Notes under the pieces: generated by a model
What the model saw: only the letters and a program-made list of their open reading frames with translations
Databases searched by the model: none
What the model was told of the DNA's origin: nothing
Program-made: the position numbers and the translations under genes
Shown here: positions 27,601 through 35,885 of the stretch, one piece after another
Numbering within the stretch: position 1 is the stretch's first letter
Layout: every line of letters begins with the position of its first letter
From: Terriglobia bacterium
GTDB lineage: Bacteria; Acidobacteriota; Terriglobia; Terriglobales; Acidobacteriaceae
DNA length: 64,000 bases
Direction: 5' to 3'
Assembly (NCBI GenBank): GCA_020073385.1
Contig: JAIQFH010000020.1
Coordinates: forward strand, 42,801 to 106,800

Positions 27601-27990
27601 GGCGACACGGCAAACGCGGGAACGGTTCTCGGTGAGAATCCCATCCGCGCAAACTACACCGGCCAGCCAGTCTTCGGACCGGGCACGCACACGTCGAATG
27701 AATGGTTCAACCCCGCCGCCTTCGCCACGCCCGCCGCCTACACCTTCGGTGACGTAGGAAGAAACTCGGTGTACGGTCCCCCACTCCAGACACTCGACAT
27801 CGCCCTAGTCCGCAGCTTCCGCCTGACCGAACGCGCCAGCTTCCAGTTCCGCGGCGAAGCCTTTAACGTTCTAAACATGGTCAACTTGGGCACTCCGAAC
27901 CGCTTCGTGAATACGCCCCAGTTCGGCACCATCACCATGGCCATGACCCCAGGCCGCGAACTCCAAATGAGCGCCCGCGTCTCGTTCTAG
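24607..27990 (+). CDS. Oar-like TonB-dependent receptor with CarboxypepD_reg domain
   Basis: 1127 residues with a signal peptide ending SLG-Q near residue 20. Residues about 25-105 form a carboxypeptidase-regulatory-like beta sandwich (VSGTVRDSQSLPVVRATVNF). A plug domain follows (about 110-230: IQELPLNGRMLIDLVLTVPG, FFLLDGATNTDPTFNTQNL), then a large barrel containing YHGTVYEFLRNGALDA, FFFVNYEGFRLSQA and the C-terminal FNVLNMVNLGTPN. The last residue is Phe (RVSF), as needed for barrel insertion. This Oar-type class is greatly expanded in Acidobacteriota. It probably imports or displays large organic substrates. A GGGGTAG-like weak site precedes ATG. Confidence 0.93.
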   Translation: MRTLSLVVSVLTLSALSLGQSNYAVVSGTVRDSQSLPVVRATVNFKALSTGATRSVTTNDAGIFYAPALLPDDYEVTTAASGFASVVQRLHVEVGQKLALDVALKIGAVKEGVEVSSTPEILHTTDAAVGEVVEPKSIQELPLNGRMLIDLVLTVPGAHVGFGAQTGQTNPLYWRPGQRSAVVIGGARPNANFFLLDGATNTDPTFNTQNLSPSPDAVMEFQVVTSSYTADMGGAGGGQINIVTRSGTSQYHGTVYEFLRNGALDASPFQSMGNNHLVQNNFGASFGGPLLGKDKRTFFFVNYEGFRLSQADAQILTVPTPAEIAGDFSMSPMNIYDPTTAVANPNYNPALPTGPSNYPYTRSQFPNNQIPSDRINQNLEALLMTYVPMPNMMMMSMGADSNNYLDIRNETHHQDQGTVRVDHDFSNNDTAMARYSLGSENGFSPSNGSTSTTENLPGFGANFDNLSQQAVISWNHVFASNKLNTASLALSRLSMNHTSQNDKVNDIVGQLGIQGIGFGGPGAWGAPWFAAQGYTGIGDTFAATPMHAWDTTIELRDTFAWQHGHHALRFGGDARRYIWPMWGFFQNRGFYQFTNGYTTQFGFNDGSGSGLASLLLSLPTVKQRQAGIPQMNLRNWGYDGFAEDSWQITPNTTINFGVRYEYTSPLYDLRETNSNLVFNNGVPSVFIGGENGYPTGLMYANKHNVAPRFGIAKNLPRFGLVLRGGYGIFFTPVDENTWCNQRHNVPYVFPETQQADNFTPPASLYTNTLNFGTPVLGTGTLPATTVSFTAFDPHAPAEYIQQWNAQVEKTLGSATTLEVGYLGARGFHLQRSHLINNAPPGPGPLGPRRPFHTLSFVPGTVLTPSSTDAVIQSQTFPVSTINLLEDTAQSWYDAGYVNVRRKYSHGLSFLANYTFAKNLSDAPDFRSPMDESAIPQNNSDLAAEKGPGCDVRHRLALSAVYNIPALKRATWTKLATQNWQFSTVYQVESGMPLTISVFGDTANAGTVLGENPIRANYTGQPVFGPGTHTSNEWFNPAAFATPAAYTFGDVGRNSVYGPPLQTLDIALVRSFRLTERASFQFRGEAFNVLNMVNLGTPNRFVNTPQFGTITMAMTPGRELQMSARVSF

Positions 27991-28811
27991 ACGTCGCAAG
28001 CCGGAAGTACGGCCCGTGCATGGACGGAGCACGATTCGTGTAGGGACGGACGCCTTCGTCCGTCCCGCGATGGCGAAGACGAGCGGCCCCGACCACAGAA
28101 CCCGACTTGTCGCCGACTGCCTCGTTCCTTCCACCCACCCCGGATGCGATCCTGACAAGAGTGGCCAGCGCGTGAAGGCTCGCCACAGGCCCACAGCGAT
28201 ACCTGGAACGTTCCTCTCTAACGGGCTCGCAAACGATCGGGATGCGCCGTTAATCACTTTCTGATCTCACGTGGAAGAGCGGCTCTTTCAGGGCCGCGTC
28301 AACGCCCCCTTCAAACACGCCCTTAGGACCAGGGCTTCGGTTAAATTTCCACGGCCCAATATGACATCTGCCCCTGCGGCCACAAGATTGGCGAGCACAG
28401 TGGAAGAGCGGCCCTTCAGGGCCGCGTTAACCCGCGCCTCAAACACGCCCTTCAGGGCCAGTGCTCGGTTAATTTCCACAGCCCAATGTGACATCTGCCC
28501 TTGCGCCACGCAGAGAAAAAGCAGATGATTTCCAAGGCGCGAGAGGTAAGCGAAAGCGAACATCCGCAACGCCTAAGCTCTTTCAAATCAAGATTTTGGC
28601 CGCAACTCATTGAGCCACAAGATTTACTTTCTCATTTCCCCGTAAATTAATGATTCCAATAGACCAGGGGGAGGGGAATGCCCCTCGCAACACACCGAAT
28701 TCCAAAAATTAAGATCCAACCCGATCGAGCGTTTTAACTTCTCCGCAAAATTTTTCTCGCGCATTTTTTGACCTCTCCGCATCCGCTTCCGCGTAGACCC
28801 ATCCAAAGCCT
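27991..28811. repeat. 821-bp gene-free region built of dispersed and tandem hairpin repeats
   Basis: 28038-28068 holds GGGACGGACG-CCTT-CGTCCGTCCC, a perfect inverted repeat. 28271-28373 and 28400-28500 are two similar copies, about 129 bp apart. Each starts GTGGAAGAGCGGC with TTCAGGGCCGCGT, continues through CAAACACGCCCTT, and ends GGCCCAAT-x-TGACATCTGCCC. The rest, including the AT-rich 28540-28790, shows no gene and may hold the promoter of the following MBL-fold gene. Confidence 0.7.
28271..28500. repeat. Two tandem copies of a ~103-bp hairpin repeat
   Basis: Copy 1 is 28271-28373 and copy 2 is 28400-28500. Each contains a short GC hairpin (GCGGCCCTTCAGGGCCGC in copy 2) and a shared tail. 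The same hairpin core occurs at 10152-10225. The copies differ at scattered positions and by one- or few-base gaps. Confidence 0.75.
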
Positions 28812-29606
28812 ATGAGCCTCCACATCACCTACGTTGGCGGTCCAACCATGCTGTTGGACTTCGGCGGAATCCGAATCCTCACCGATCCCACATTCGATCC
28901 CGCAGGCGGCGAATACGTTTCCGGACCTGTCACTCTCCACAAACTGTCTCCGCCCGCGCTCCAGCCAGACCAACTGCCATCGTTCGATTACGTTCTGCTA
29001 AGTCACGATCATCACTCCGACAACCTCGATCACGCGGGACACCAATCCTTGCAGCGAGCAGAACTCGTTTTCACCACTCCGGAAGGCGCGCAGCGTCTCG
29101 GCGGAAACGCCATTGGAATGGACGCCTGGGACAGTCGTGATCTGCGGATTGCCGATCGTACTCTGCGCATTTTTGCCACCCCAGCGCGTCACGGACCTGC
29201 AGGTCTGGAACGCGGAGCCGTGACCGGTTTCGTAGTCTTCTTCACGGACTCCCCCGAACAAGGCCTGTACATCTCCGGTGACACCGTCTGGTACGAAGGA
29301 GTTGCAGAGATCGCTCGACGCTTTCGGATACAAACTGCCGTGTTACACCTCGGCGCAGCGCAGGTTCCGGAGGTTGGCCCCTTCCACCTGACCATGACTT
29401 CAGAAGAGGCAGTGCAAGCGGCGAAAGCCTTCTCTGACGCAATCATCGTCCCGTCTCATTTCGAAGGCTGGGCGCATTTCTCCGAAGGCAAGGAAGACAT
29501 TCTCCGTGCATTTCGCGCAGCGGGATTGGAGCAGCGGTTGTGCTGGCCAAAGGCTGGCGAAGCCATCGAAGTACGCCCAAGTCAAGACCTGCGCGTTGCG
29601 GGTTGA
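28812..29606 (+). CDS. MBL-fold metal-dependent hydrolase
   Basis: 264 residues. The metallo-beta-lactamase motif reads SHDHHSDNLDHAGH (H-x-H-x-D-x2-D type, with Asp-His-His-Ser-Asp). Downstream ligand segments follow: PARHGPAGLERG, ISGDTVWYEGVAEIA and PSHFEGWAHFSEG. This pattern is that of UlaG-like/YtnP-like lactonase or phosphodiesterase relatives. The gene stops 47 bp before hutU on the same strand, so the two may be co-transcribed; a link to histidine breakdown is not supported by the sequence itself. Confidence 0.87.
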   Translation: MSLHITYVGGPTMLLDFGGIRILTDPTFDPAGGEYVSGPVTLHKLSPPALQPDQLPSFDYVLLSHDHHSDNLDHAGHQSLQRAELVFTTPEGAQRLGGNAIGMDAWDSRDLRIADRTLRIFATPARHGPAGLERGAVTGFVVFFTDSPEQGLYISGDTVWYEGVAEIARRFRIQTAVLHLGAAQVPEVGPFHLTMTSEEAVQAAKAFSDAIIVPSHFEGWAHFSEGKEDILRAFRAAGLEQRLCWPKAGEAIEVRPSQDLRVAG

Positions 29607-29653
29607 GCACGTACTGTTTGTCTACAGCCGCGGTCGACAAGTAACATTGCACT

Positions 29654-31330
29654 ATGCCCGTCGAAACCGAACTCCAGGCCCCAACTTCTATTCGCGCGCC
29701 GCGCGGCAATCAGATCAGCTGCAAAGGCTGGCAACAGGAAGCCGCCATGCGTATGTTGATGAACAATCTCGATGAGGAAGTCGCTGAGCGTCCAAAAGAT
29801 CTCGTCGTCTATGGTGGAACAGGCCGCGCCGCGCGAAGTTGGGAAGCGTATCGCGCGATCGTTGAAACCCTGAAGACTCTCGAGAACGACGAAACCCTGC
29901 TGGTGCAATCGGGCAAACCTGTTGGCGTATTCAAGACGCACGATCACGCGCCGCGTGTTCTGATCGCGAATTCCAATCTCGTCGGCCACTGGTCGAACTG
30001 GGAGAAGTTCAACGAACTCGAACGCGCCGGATTGATGATGTACGGCCAAATGACCGCGGGAAGCTGGATCTACATTGGCTCGCAAGGCATCGTGCAAGGC
30101 ACATTCGAGACGTTCTCGGCTGCGGGAGAAAAGCACTTCGGCGGCGATCTCGCCGGCAAGCTGATCGTCAGTGGCGGAATGGGCGGAATGGGCGGAGCTC
30201 AACCACTAGCCGCAACCATGACTGGCGCGGCTTTCCTTGGCATTGACGTTGATCCCGAGCGCATCAAGAAGCGGCTGAAGACCGGATATTGCGACTTCAT
30301 GGTGACCACGCTCGACGAAGCGCTACGCATCCTGAAGAACGCCGTTCGCAAGAAAGAAAACGTCTCGGTCGGTCTGGTTGGCAATTGCGCCGATATTATT
30401 CCGGAACTCGCCGAACGTGGCGTCGTTCCTGACATACTCACCGACCAAACTTCTGCTCACGATCCGCTGAATGGATACGTTCCGAACGGCATGACCTTCG
30501 CGGAAGCGCTCGAACTGCGCAAACTGGACCCAAAGGCCTATGAAGAGAAGTCGCTCGATTCGATGGCGCGCCACGTCGAAGGCATGCTGCGTTTGCAGAA
30601 GATGGGATCGGTCACGTTTGACTACGGAAACAACATCCGCACGTTCGCGTTCCAGCGCGGCGTGAAGAACGCCTACGACTTCCCGGGATTTGTGCCCGCT
30701 TACATTCGTCCTTTGTTCTGCGAAGGACGCGGCCCGTTCCGCTGGGTTGCGCTCTCGGGCGAAGCCTCAGACATTCACATCACAGATGATCTTGTTCTTG
30801 AACTCTTCCCAGACAATCGTATCCTGCGTCGCTGGATTGACCTGGCCCGCAAGCGCATCAAGTTCCAGGGATTGCCCGCACGCATCTGCTGGCTTGGCTA
30901 CGGCGAGCGCGCGCAATTCGGCTTGGCGATGAATGATCTAGTGAAGAAAGGCAAGATCAAAGCGCCAATCGTAATCGGCCGCGATCACCTCGACTGTGGA
31001 TCAGTCGCATCCCCGTTCCGCGAAACCGAGAGTATGAAAGACGGATCGGACGCAGTTGCAGATTGGCCGTTGCTCAACGCGCTGTTGAACACAGCTGCGG
31101 GCGCATCGTGGGTTTCGATCCACAACGGCGGAGGCGTTGGAATCGGATACTCGCTGCATGCGGGCCAGGTCACAGTCGCTGATGGAACTGACGCGATGGC
31201 GAAGCGCATCGAACGCGTGCTGACCACGGATCCAGGCATGGGAATCATCCGCCATGTCGACGCTGGTTATGACGAAGCGAATGAGTTTGCGAAGAAGACA
31301 GGCGTGACTATACCGATGTCAAAGCAATGA
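29654..31330 (+). CDS. hutU: Urocanate hydratase
   Basis: 558 residues, close to the family's usual ~555. HutU converts urocanate to imidazolonepropionate with tightly bound NAD+. Seen: [20 protein letters not shown] near the N terminus, the glycine-rich region [20 protein letters not shown], the conserved [18 protein letters not shown], and [21 protein letters not shown] glycine-rich ending ([17 protein letters not shown]) also fits. Histidine ammonia-lyase (hutH), the preceding enzyme, is not in the window. The next small gene starts inside its stop codon (ATGA). Confidence 0.97.
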   Translation: MPVETELQAPTSIRAPRGNQISCKGWQQEAAMRMLMNNLDEEVAERPKDLVVYGGTGRAARSWEAYRAIVETLKTLENDETLLVQSGKPVGVFKTHDHAPRVLIANSNLVGHWSNWEKFNELERAGLMMYGQMTAGSWIYIGSQGIVQGTFETFSAAGEKHFGGDLAGKLIVSGGMGGMGGAQPLAATMTGAAFLGIDVDPERIKKRLKTGYCDFMVTTLDEALRILKNAVRKKENVSVGLVGNCADIIPELAERGVVPDILTDQTSAHDPLNGYVPNGMTFAEALELRKLDPKAYEEKSLDSMARHVEGMLRLQKMGSVTFDYGNNIRTFAFQRGVKNAYDFPGFVPAYIRPLFCEGRGPFRWVALSGEASDIHITDDLVLELFPDNRILRRWIDLARKRIKFQGLPARICWLGYGERAQFGLAMNDLVKKGKIKAPIVIGRDHLDCGSVASPFRETESMKDGSDAVADWPLLNALLNTAAGASWVSIHNGGGVGIGYSLHAGQVTVADGTDAMAKRIERVLTTDPGMGIIRHVDAGYDEANEFAKKTGVTIPMSKQ

Positions 31331-31703
31331 ACCCGAATCTTGTTGGCTACGTGATCTCGTACTACCGACACCTCATGGTTGGGACTGAAAAACGCGCCTA
31401 CTCGCACTTAGTCGGCACCATGAAGTCAACCATGGGACGCAGCGACCTAGTCGCACAACAAGAAGCCAGAAATGACAATAGGTTTTCCCGCTACTTGTCT
31501 GACGACCCTGCGTGGTTGGAGCTAGCCAGCGAGGGCTACCAAGCGTTCGTAGAACGCACTGCAAGCAGGATCTTGACTGAACATGCAAAGGATGTCTTTT
31601 TGAACCTCTGCCCACGATGCGGGGAACTGACATGAACACCGACGGCACGGCAATGCCGTTTTGCGGGCTAGACTGGCACAACAGTCAGTCGGAAACACAC
31701 TGA
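31327..31703 (+). pseudogene. Small hypothetical gene in the hut cluster with a decayed zinc-ribbon 3' end
   Basis: The intact frame runs 31327-31635 (102 residues), overlapping hutU by four bases. It ends LCPRCGELT before a TGA. Reading on in the same frame gives TPTARQCRF, and after one base shift at 31657-31662 (four T where five are needed) it gives CGLDWHN and further residues to TGA 31701-31703. Together this restores C-P-R-C-G-E-L ... Q-C-R-F-C-G-x-D-W-H, a four-cysteine ribbon. In acidobacterial proteins I know this motif reads as a continuous tail, so a nonsense change and a frameshift have likely broken this copy. The N-terminal two thirds (YVISYYRHLMVGTEKRAYSHLV) match no family I know. 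Confidence 0.6.
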
Positions 31704-31727
31704 ACTCAAAGTGTCGACCAATTCATT

Positions 31728-33044
31728 TTGACTGAGGCAAGATCAACGAATAACAAAAGAAGATTGCGGTCAGTCCCTTCTTTGCTGCTGATTAACATCG
31801 GTCAGCTCCTCACGCTGCACTCTAGCGCTGTCAAACAGGGTCCAAGACGCGGTGCTGATCTCAAGCAACTCGGCATTCTCGAAGACGCCGCCGTCCTCTG
31901 CATCGGCGGCAAGATCGTTTCTGTTGGCACAACGAAAGACGCTCTGCGCGACCCTTGGATCAGGAAGAACCGCAAGCAACTCGCCGAGATCGATTGCGGC
32001 GGCAACGTCGTAATCCCCGGGTTCGTCGATTCACATACCCATCCTGTGTTTGTTAGCCCGCGTCTGGTCGATTTTGAAAAGCGGATTGAGGGTGCATCTT
32101 ACGAAGAGATCGCTGCTGCCGGCGGCGGAATACGCTCCAGCCTGGAAGGCGTTCGCCAGGCGGCTATGTCTAAATTGACTGCAAAGGTACTGAGGGTCTT
32201 GCAGGATATGGCCGCGCACGGAACCACCACGGTCGAGGCTAAATCAGGTTACGGCCTCACGCTCGAGTCAGAACTGAAGTCGCTGGAGGCGATTCGCGAA
32301 GCCTCTGATGGTTGGGCCGGAACTGTGGTCCCGACCTTGCTCGGAGCCCACGTAGTCCCGAAAGAATTCCAGGGTTGCTCACAAAAATACGTTGAGATCG
32401 TCTGTAAGGAGATGATTCCGCGGGCGGCGAAGCGGAATCTCGCCCAATTCGTAGATGTCTTCTGCGACAAGGGCGCCTTTGCTCCAGAGGAGACAGAACA
32501 AATCTTTGCCGCCGCCAAAGAGGATGGATTGAGCGTCCGCGCGCACATGGGCCAGCTTTCAGAGACAGCATTGGCGCCGCTTCTCCGGTTCAATCCGGCG
32601 TCGTTCGACCATATGGACCATGTGAACAACGAGGACGTGAAACAACTGGCAAAGCTCGACACGATCACTACGCTGGTGCCCGGAGCAAACTATTTCCTGG
32701 GCCTCAAGAGTTATCCCGACGCGCGGCGATTTATCGATGCTGGAGTGCCGGTCGCTCTCGCAACAGACTACAACCCGGGAACTTCGCCAACAATCAGCAT
32801 GCCCATGGCGATGTCGCTGGCGTGCACGCAAATGAAGATGTCCCCGGCGGAAGCGATTGCGGCCGCGACCATCAACGGAGCTTGGGCACTGCGTCTGGCA
32901 GACCGCAAGGGTAGCATCGAGCCTGGGAAGGACGCTGACTTAGCTGTTTTCGACGTCGAGGATTACCGCGAGGTACCGTACTGGTATGGGGTAAATCACT
33001 GTCGGATGACAGTGTTGAATGGGGTTATCGCCGCGAGCGATTGA
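31728..33044 (+). CDS. hutI: Imidazolonepropionase
   Basis: 438 residues from a TTG; start is uncertain because no ribosome site is obvious and other TTG codons follow at 31764 and 31782. Amidohydrolase-fold markers: GNVVIPGFVDSHTHPVFV, GTTTVEAKSGYGLTLESELK, RAHMGQLSETALAPLL, FDHMDHVNNEDV, and LATDYNPGTSPTISM with the catalytic Asp region. HutI hydrolyses imidazolonepropionate to formiminoglutamate, the step after HutU, so hutU and hutI form one partial operon with the decayed gene between. Confidence 0.95.
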   Translation: MTEARSTNNKRRLRSVPSLLLINIGQLLTLHSSAVKQGPRRGADLKQLGILEDAAVLCIGGKIVSVGTTKDALRDPWIRKNRKQLAEIDCGGNVVIPGFVDSHTHPVFVSPRLVDFEKRIEGASYEEIAAAGGGIRSSLEGVRQAAMSKLTAKVLRVLQDMAAHGTTTVEAKSGYGLTLESELKSLEAIREASDGWAGTVVPTLLGAHVVPKEFQGCSQKYVEIVCKEMIPRAAKRNLAQFVDVFCDKGAFAPEETEQIFAAAKEDGLSVRAHMGQLSETALAPLLRFNPASFDHMDHVNNEDVKQLAKLDTITTLVPGANYFLGLKSYPDARRFIDAGVPVALATDYNPGTSPTISMPMAMSLACTQMKMSPAEAIAAATINGAWALRLADRKGSIEPGKDADLAVFDVEDYREVPYWYGVNHCRMTVLNGVIAASD

Positions 33045-33156
33045 ACCTTTGCGGAGACAATTGCGTAAATAGCTTCAGAATATTGCGTCCCGACCGCGGT
33101 TGTGGGGAAATTTCGAAATCATAGGGCCATCCGAATCTACCTTCTGAGGACCATCC

Positions 33157-35775
33157 ATGAAGAAGACTCTTGCAGTTGTGATTTTTGGATTGTTGACTCT
33201 GTCCATAGCAACCGCCCAGCGGTTGCCCGAGACGGCCAGACCAGAGAACTATAAGCTTACATTGACGCCCGATCTGGAAAACGCAAAGTTTGCAGGCGAC
33301 GAGACGATCACCGTCAGCGTACTAAAGCCAACCTCCGAAATCACGTTGAACGCGGTCGACATCGACTTCCACGAAGTAACGATCGCGAGCGGAGGCACGA
33401 CGCAAAAGGCGACGGTCACACCTGAAAAAGAGAAAGAGATGGTCGTGTTGTCAGTCGAGAAACCGCTGGCTGCCGGTCCGGCAACGATCCACATCACGTA
33501 CACGGGGATTCTCAACAGCGAGATGCGCGGCCTGTATCTTGGCAAAGACGATCAGGGTCGCAGATACGCCGCCTCGCAGTTTGAGTCCACCGATGCCCGC
33601 CGTGCCTTTCCTTCATTCGACGAACCCGACTACAAAGCAACTTTCGACATCACCGCTGTAGCTGATAAAGGGCAGGTCGCAATCTCCAACTACAAAGTCG
33701 TTTCTGACACGCCCGGACCAGGTGACAAGCACACGGTGAAGTTTGCCACCACCGCAAGAATGTCGTCTTATCTGGCTGCTCTGATTGTCGGCAATTTCGA
33801 ATACGTAGAAGGCTCCGTGGACGGCATTCCGATTCGCGTCTATAGCACTCCCGGCAAAAAAGAAATGGGCAGGTTTGCGCTGGAAGTGGCCGAACAGAAT
33901 GTCGGCTACTACGACAAGTATTTTGGGATCAAGTATCCCTACGGCAAGCTGGACCTGGTTGGCCTCCCGGACTTTTCCGCGGGAGCAATGGAAAATATCG
34001 GCTGCATCACCTTCCGCGAGGTATTGCTGCTGATCGACGACAAGCAAGGTTCGGTCGACCTTAAGAAGACTATCGCCTCCGTGACCGCGCATGAGATTGC
34101 CCACATGTGGTTCGGAGATTTAGTCACGATGAAATGGTGGGATGACGTGTGGCTGAATGAAGGATTTGCCACATGGATGTCGAGCAAACCGCTTCAGAAG
34201 TGGAAACCCGAATGGAACTTCGGGCTGGATGACGTCAGCGGCACGGGCGGAACGCTCAACGTGGACGCGCTCGACAACACACGTCCTATTCACCAGGCGG
34301 CGGAAACGCCGGCGCAGATTCAGGAACTATTCGACGGCATCGCGTATGGAAAGGCCGCTTCGGTGCTGCGCATGCTGGAGTCGTATCTGGGAGAGGAAAC
34401 ATTTCGCGCTGGGATTAATGCCTATCTGAAACAACACCAATACGCGAATGCGACTGCCGAAGACTTCTGGGATGCGCAGGCCAAGACTTCCAAGAAGCCG
34501 GTCGACAGAATCATGCCGACCTGGGTGAAGCAGGCGGGCGAGCCGATTATCAATGCAAAAGCGCAATGCTCTGGGAACTCCACCAACGTTACGGTCACAC
34601 AACAGCGCTACTACTTCGACCGCTCGAAGTTCGAATCTCCGAACGATCAGGCTTGGCAGATCCCGCTTTGCCTGAAAGGATCGGCAACCACCGGCGCACC
34701 GAAATGTGAATTGCTGACCAAGAAGGAAGAAACGTTCACACTACCCGGATGCTCGAACTGGGTTCTGGCCAACGCCGGTGCCACTGGGTATTACCGCGTG
34801 GGATACCAGCCCGATGCCGTCCGCGCTCTGGCGCACGATGCAGAAACAAAGCTGAGTCCGGCGGAAAGGATCTCGCTGCAGAACGACATCTGGGCTTCGG
34901 TGAGGGTCGGCCGTGAGCCGGTGGGAGACTATCTTGCATTCGCGCAGGGGTTGCAGGATGACCGCAACCGGGCGGTGTTGGAGGACGTTCTGGGCCGCCT
35001 CGACTATATCCGCGAATACCTTGTCAACGAGAGCGATCGCGATTCGTTCCGCGCGTGGCTACGGCAGTATATGACGCCGATGATGAAGGAAGTAGGTTGG
35101 GAATCAAAGCCCAGCGAGAGCGACGAGCAGAGAACTTTGAGAGCTCGTTTGTTGGGAGCGCTCGGGCAGGACGCGCGTGATCCTGACACGTTGGCCGAGG
35201 CCCGCAAGATCGCCGACAAAGCCCTGGCGGACCCGGCATCTGTGGATCATGAACTTGCCGGCATAGCTCTGGCCGTGGCAGCCATCAATGCTGACTCCGA
35301 GTTTTACGACAAAGTGATGGCCGCAATGAAGAACACAAAGTCGCCGGAGGAGTATTACGCCTACTTCTACACACTACCGCAATTCACCGATCCGAAACTG
35401 CTGCAGCGCACGCTGAATTTCGCGATCTCGCCGGATGTGCGGTCGCAAGATGCGCTGCAACTTGTAACAGGCGTTCTCGGGAACCCGGACGGAGAAAATC
35501 TGGCATGGGAGTTCATTCGTCAGCACTGGAGCGAGGTCGAGAAAGCCGGTGGCCCGTTCGCGAGCGCGCAGGTGGTGGGAGCTACCAGCAACTTTTGCAA
35601 TGCTGGAATGCGCGATCAAGTGACCGATTTCTTCAATGCTCACAAGATCGCGGCGGCAGAACGGACTTACCGGCAGTCGATCGAGCGCATTAACAATTGC
35701 ATCGATTTGAAGTCGCAGCAGGAGCCGCAGTTGGCCTCGTGGCTGGGACAACACGGGAATGCGGGCGGGAAGTAG
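33157..35775 (+). CDS. M1-family aminopeptidase, exported
   Basis: 872 residues. Signal peptide MKKTLAVVIFGLLTLSIATAQ. Exopeptidase motif GAMEN (residues ~280: SAGAMENIGCITF), zinc site HEIAH-MWFGD with the second glutamate in WLNEGFATWMSS, and a C-terminal ERAP1-like helical domain from about residue 520 (VGDYLAFAQGLQDDRN). Hence a typical zinc aminopeptidase that removes N-terminal residues, likely periplasmic. AAGGACC-type site (GAGGACC) precedes ATG by a few bases. A strong terminator follows. Confidence 0.96.
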   Translation: MKKTLAVVIFGLLTLSIATAQRLPETARPENYKLTLTPDLENAKFAGDETITVSVLKPTSEITLNAVDIDFHEVTIASGGTTQKATVTPEKEKEMVVLSVEKPLAAGPATIHITYTGILNSEMRGLYLGKDDQGRRYAASQFESTDARRAFPSFDEPDYKATFDITAVADKGQVAISNYKVVSDTPGPGDKHTVKFATTARMSSYLAALIVGNFEYVEGSVDGIPIRVYSTPGKKEMGRFALEVAEQNVGYYDKYFGIKYPYGKLDLVGLPDFSAGAMENIGCITFREVLLLIDDKQGSVDLKKTIASVTAHEIAHMWFGDLVTMKWWDDVWLNEGFATWMSSKPLQKWKPEWNFGLDDVSGTGGTLNVDALDNTRPIHQAAETPAQIQELFDGIAYGKAASVLRMLESYLGEETFRAGINAYLKQHQYANATAEDFWDAQAKTSKKPVDRIMPTWVKQAGEPIINAKAQCSGNSTNVTVTQQRYYFDRSKFESPNDQAWQIPLCLKGSATTGAPKCELLTKKEETFTLPGCSNWVLANAGATGYYRVGYQPDAVRALAHDAETKLSPAERISLQNDIWASVRVGREPVGDYLAFAQGLQDDRNRAVLEDVLGRLDYIREYLVNESDRDSFRAWLRQYMTPMMKEVGWESKPSESDEQRTLRARLLGALGQDARDPDTLAEARKIADKALADPASVDHELAGIALAVAAINADSEFYDKVMAAMKNTKSPEEYYAYFYTLPQFTDPKLLQRTLNFAISPDVRSQDALQLVTGVLGNPDGENLAWEFIRQHWSEVEKAGGPFASAQVVGATSNFCNAGMRDQVTDFFNAHKIAAAERTYRQSIERINNCIDLKSQQEPQLASWLGQHGNAGGK

Positions 35776-35792
35776 CGGCATTCGGCTTGAGC

Positions 35793-35826
35793 AATGGCCC
35801 GGTTTTGTGCCGGGCCATTTTTTTTG
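35793..35826 (+). terminator. Intrinsic terminator after the M1 aminopeptidase gene
   Basis: Perfect 10-bp stem AATGGCCCGG / CCGGGCCATT with a 7-nt loop, followed by seven T. It starts 18 nt after the stop codon. Confidence 0.9.
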
Positions 35827-35828
35827 GC

Positions 35829-35885
35829 CTCCGCAGCGGCGGGGCCACGATGGCCCCACCACAGCCGGCAGGATGGCGGCGTACG
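35829..35885. repeat. Dispersed GC-rich repeat (GGGGCCACGATGGCCCC type)
   Basis: Holds GGGGCCACGATGGCCCC (inverted repeat) then ACAGCCGGCAGGATGGCGGC. The same plan is at 41350-41405 (GAGGCCAAGATGGCCTC then CAGCCGGCGGGACGCCGGCG), suggesting one family. Confidence 0.6.

Noticed and set aside
31633..31635. Second possible selenocysteine UGA after CPRCGELT
   Set aside because: The frame is broken again by a T deletion soon after, and relatives appear to have Arg rather than Cys here, so decay is the simpler reading.
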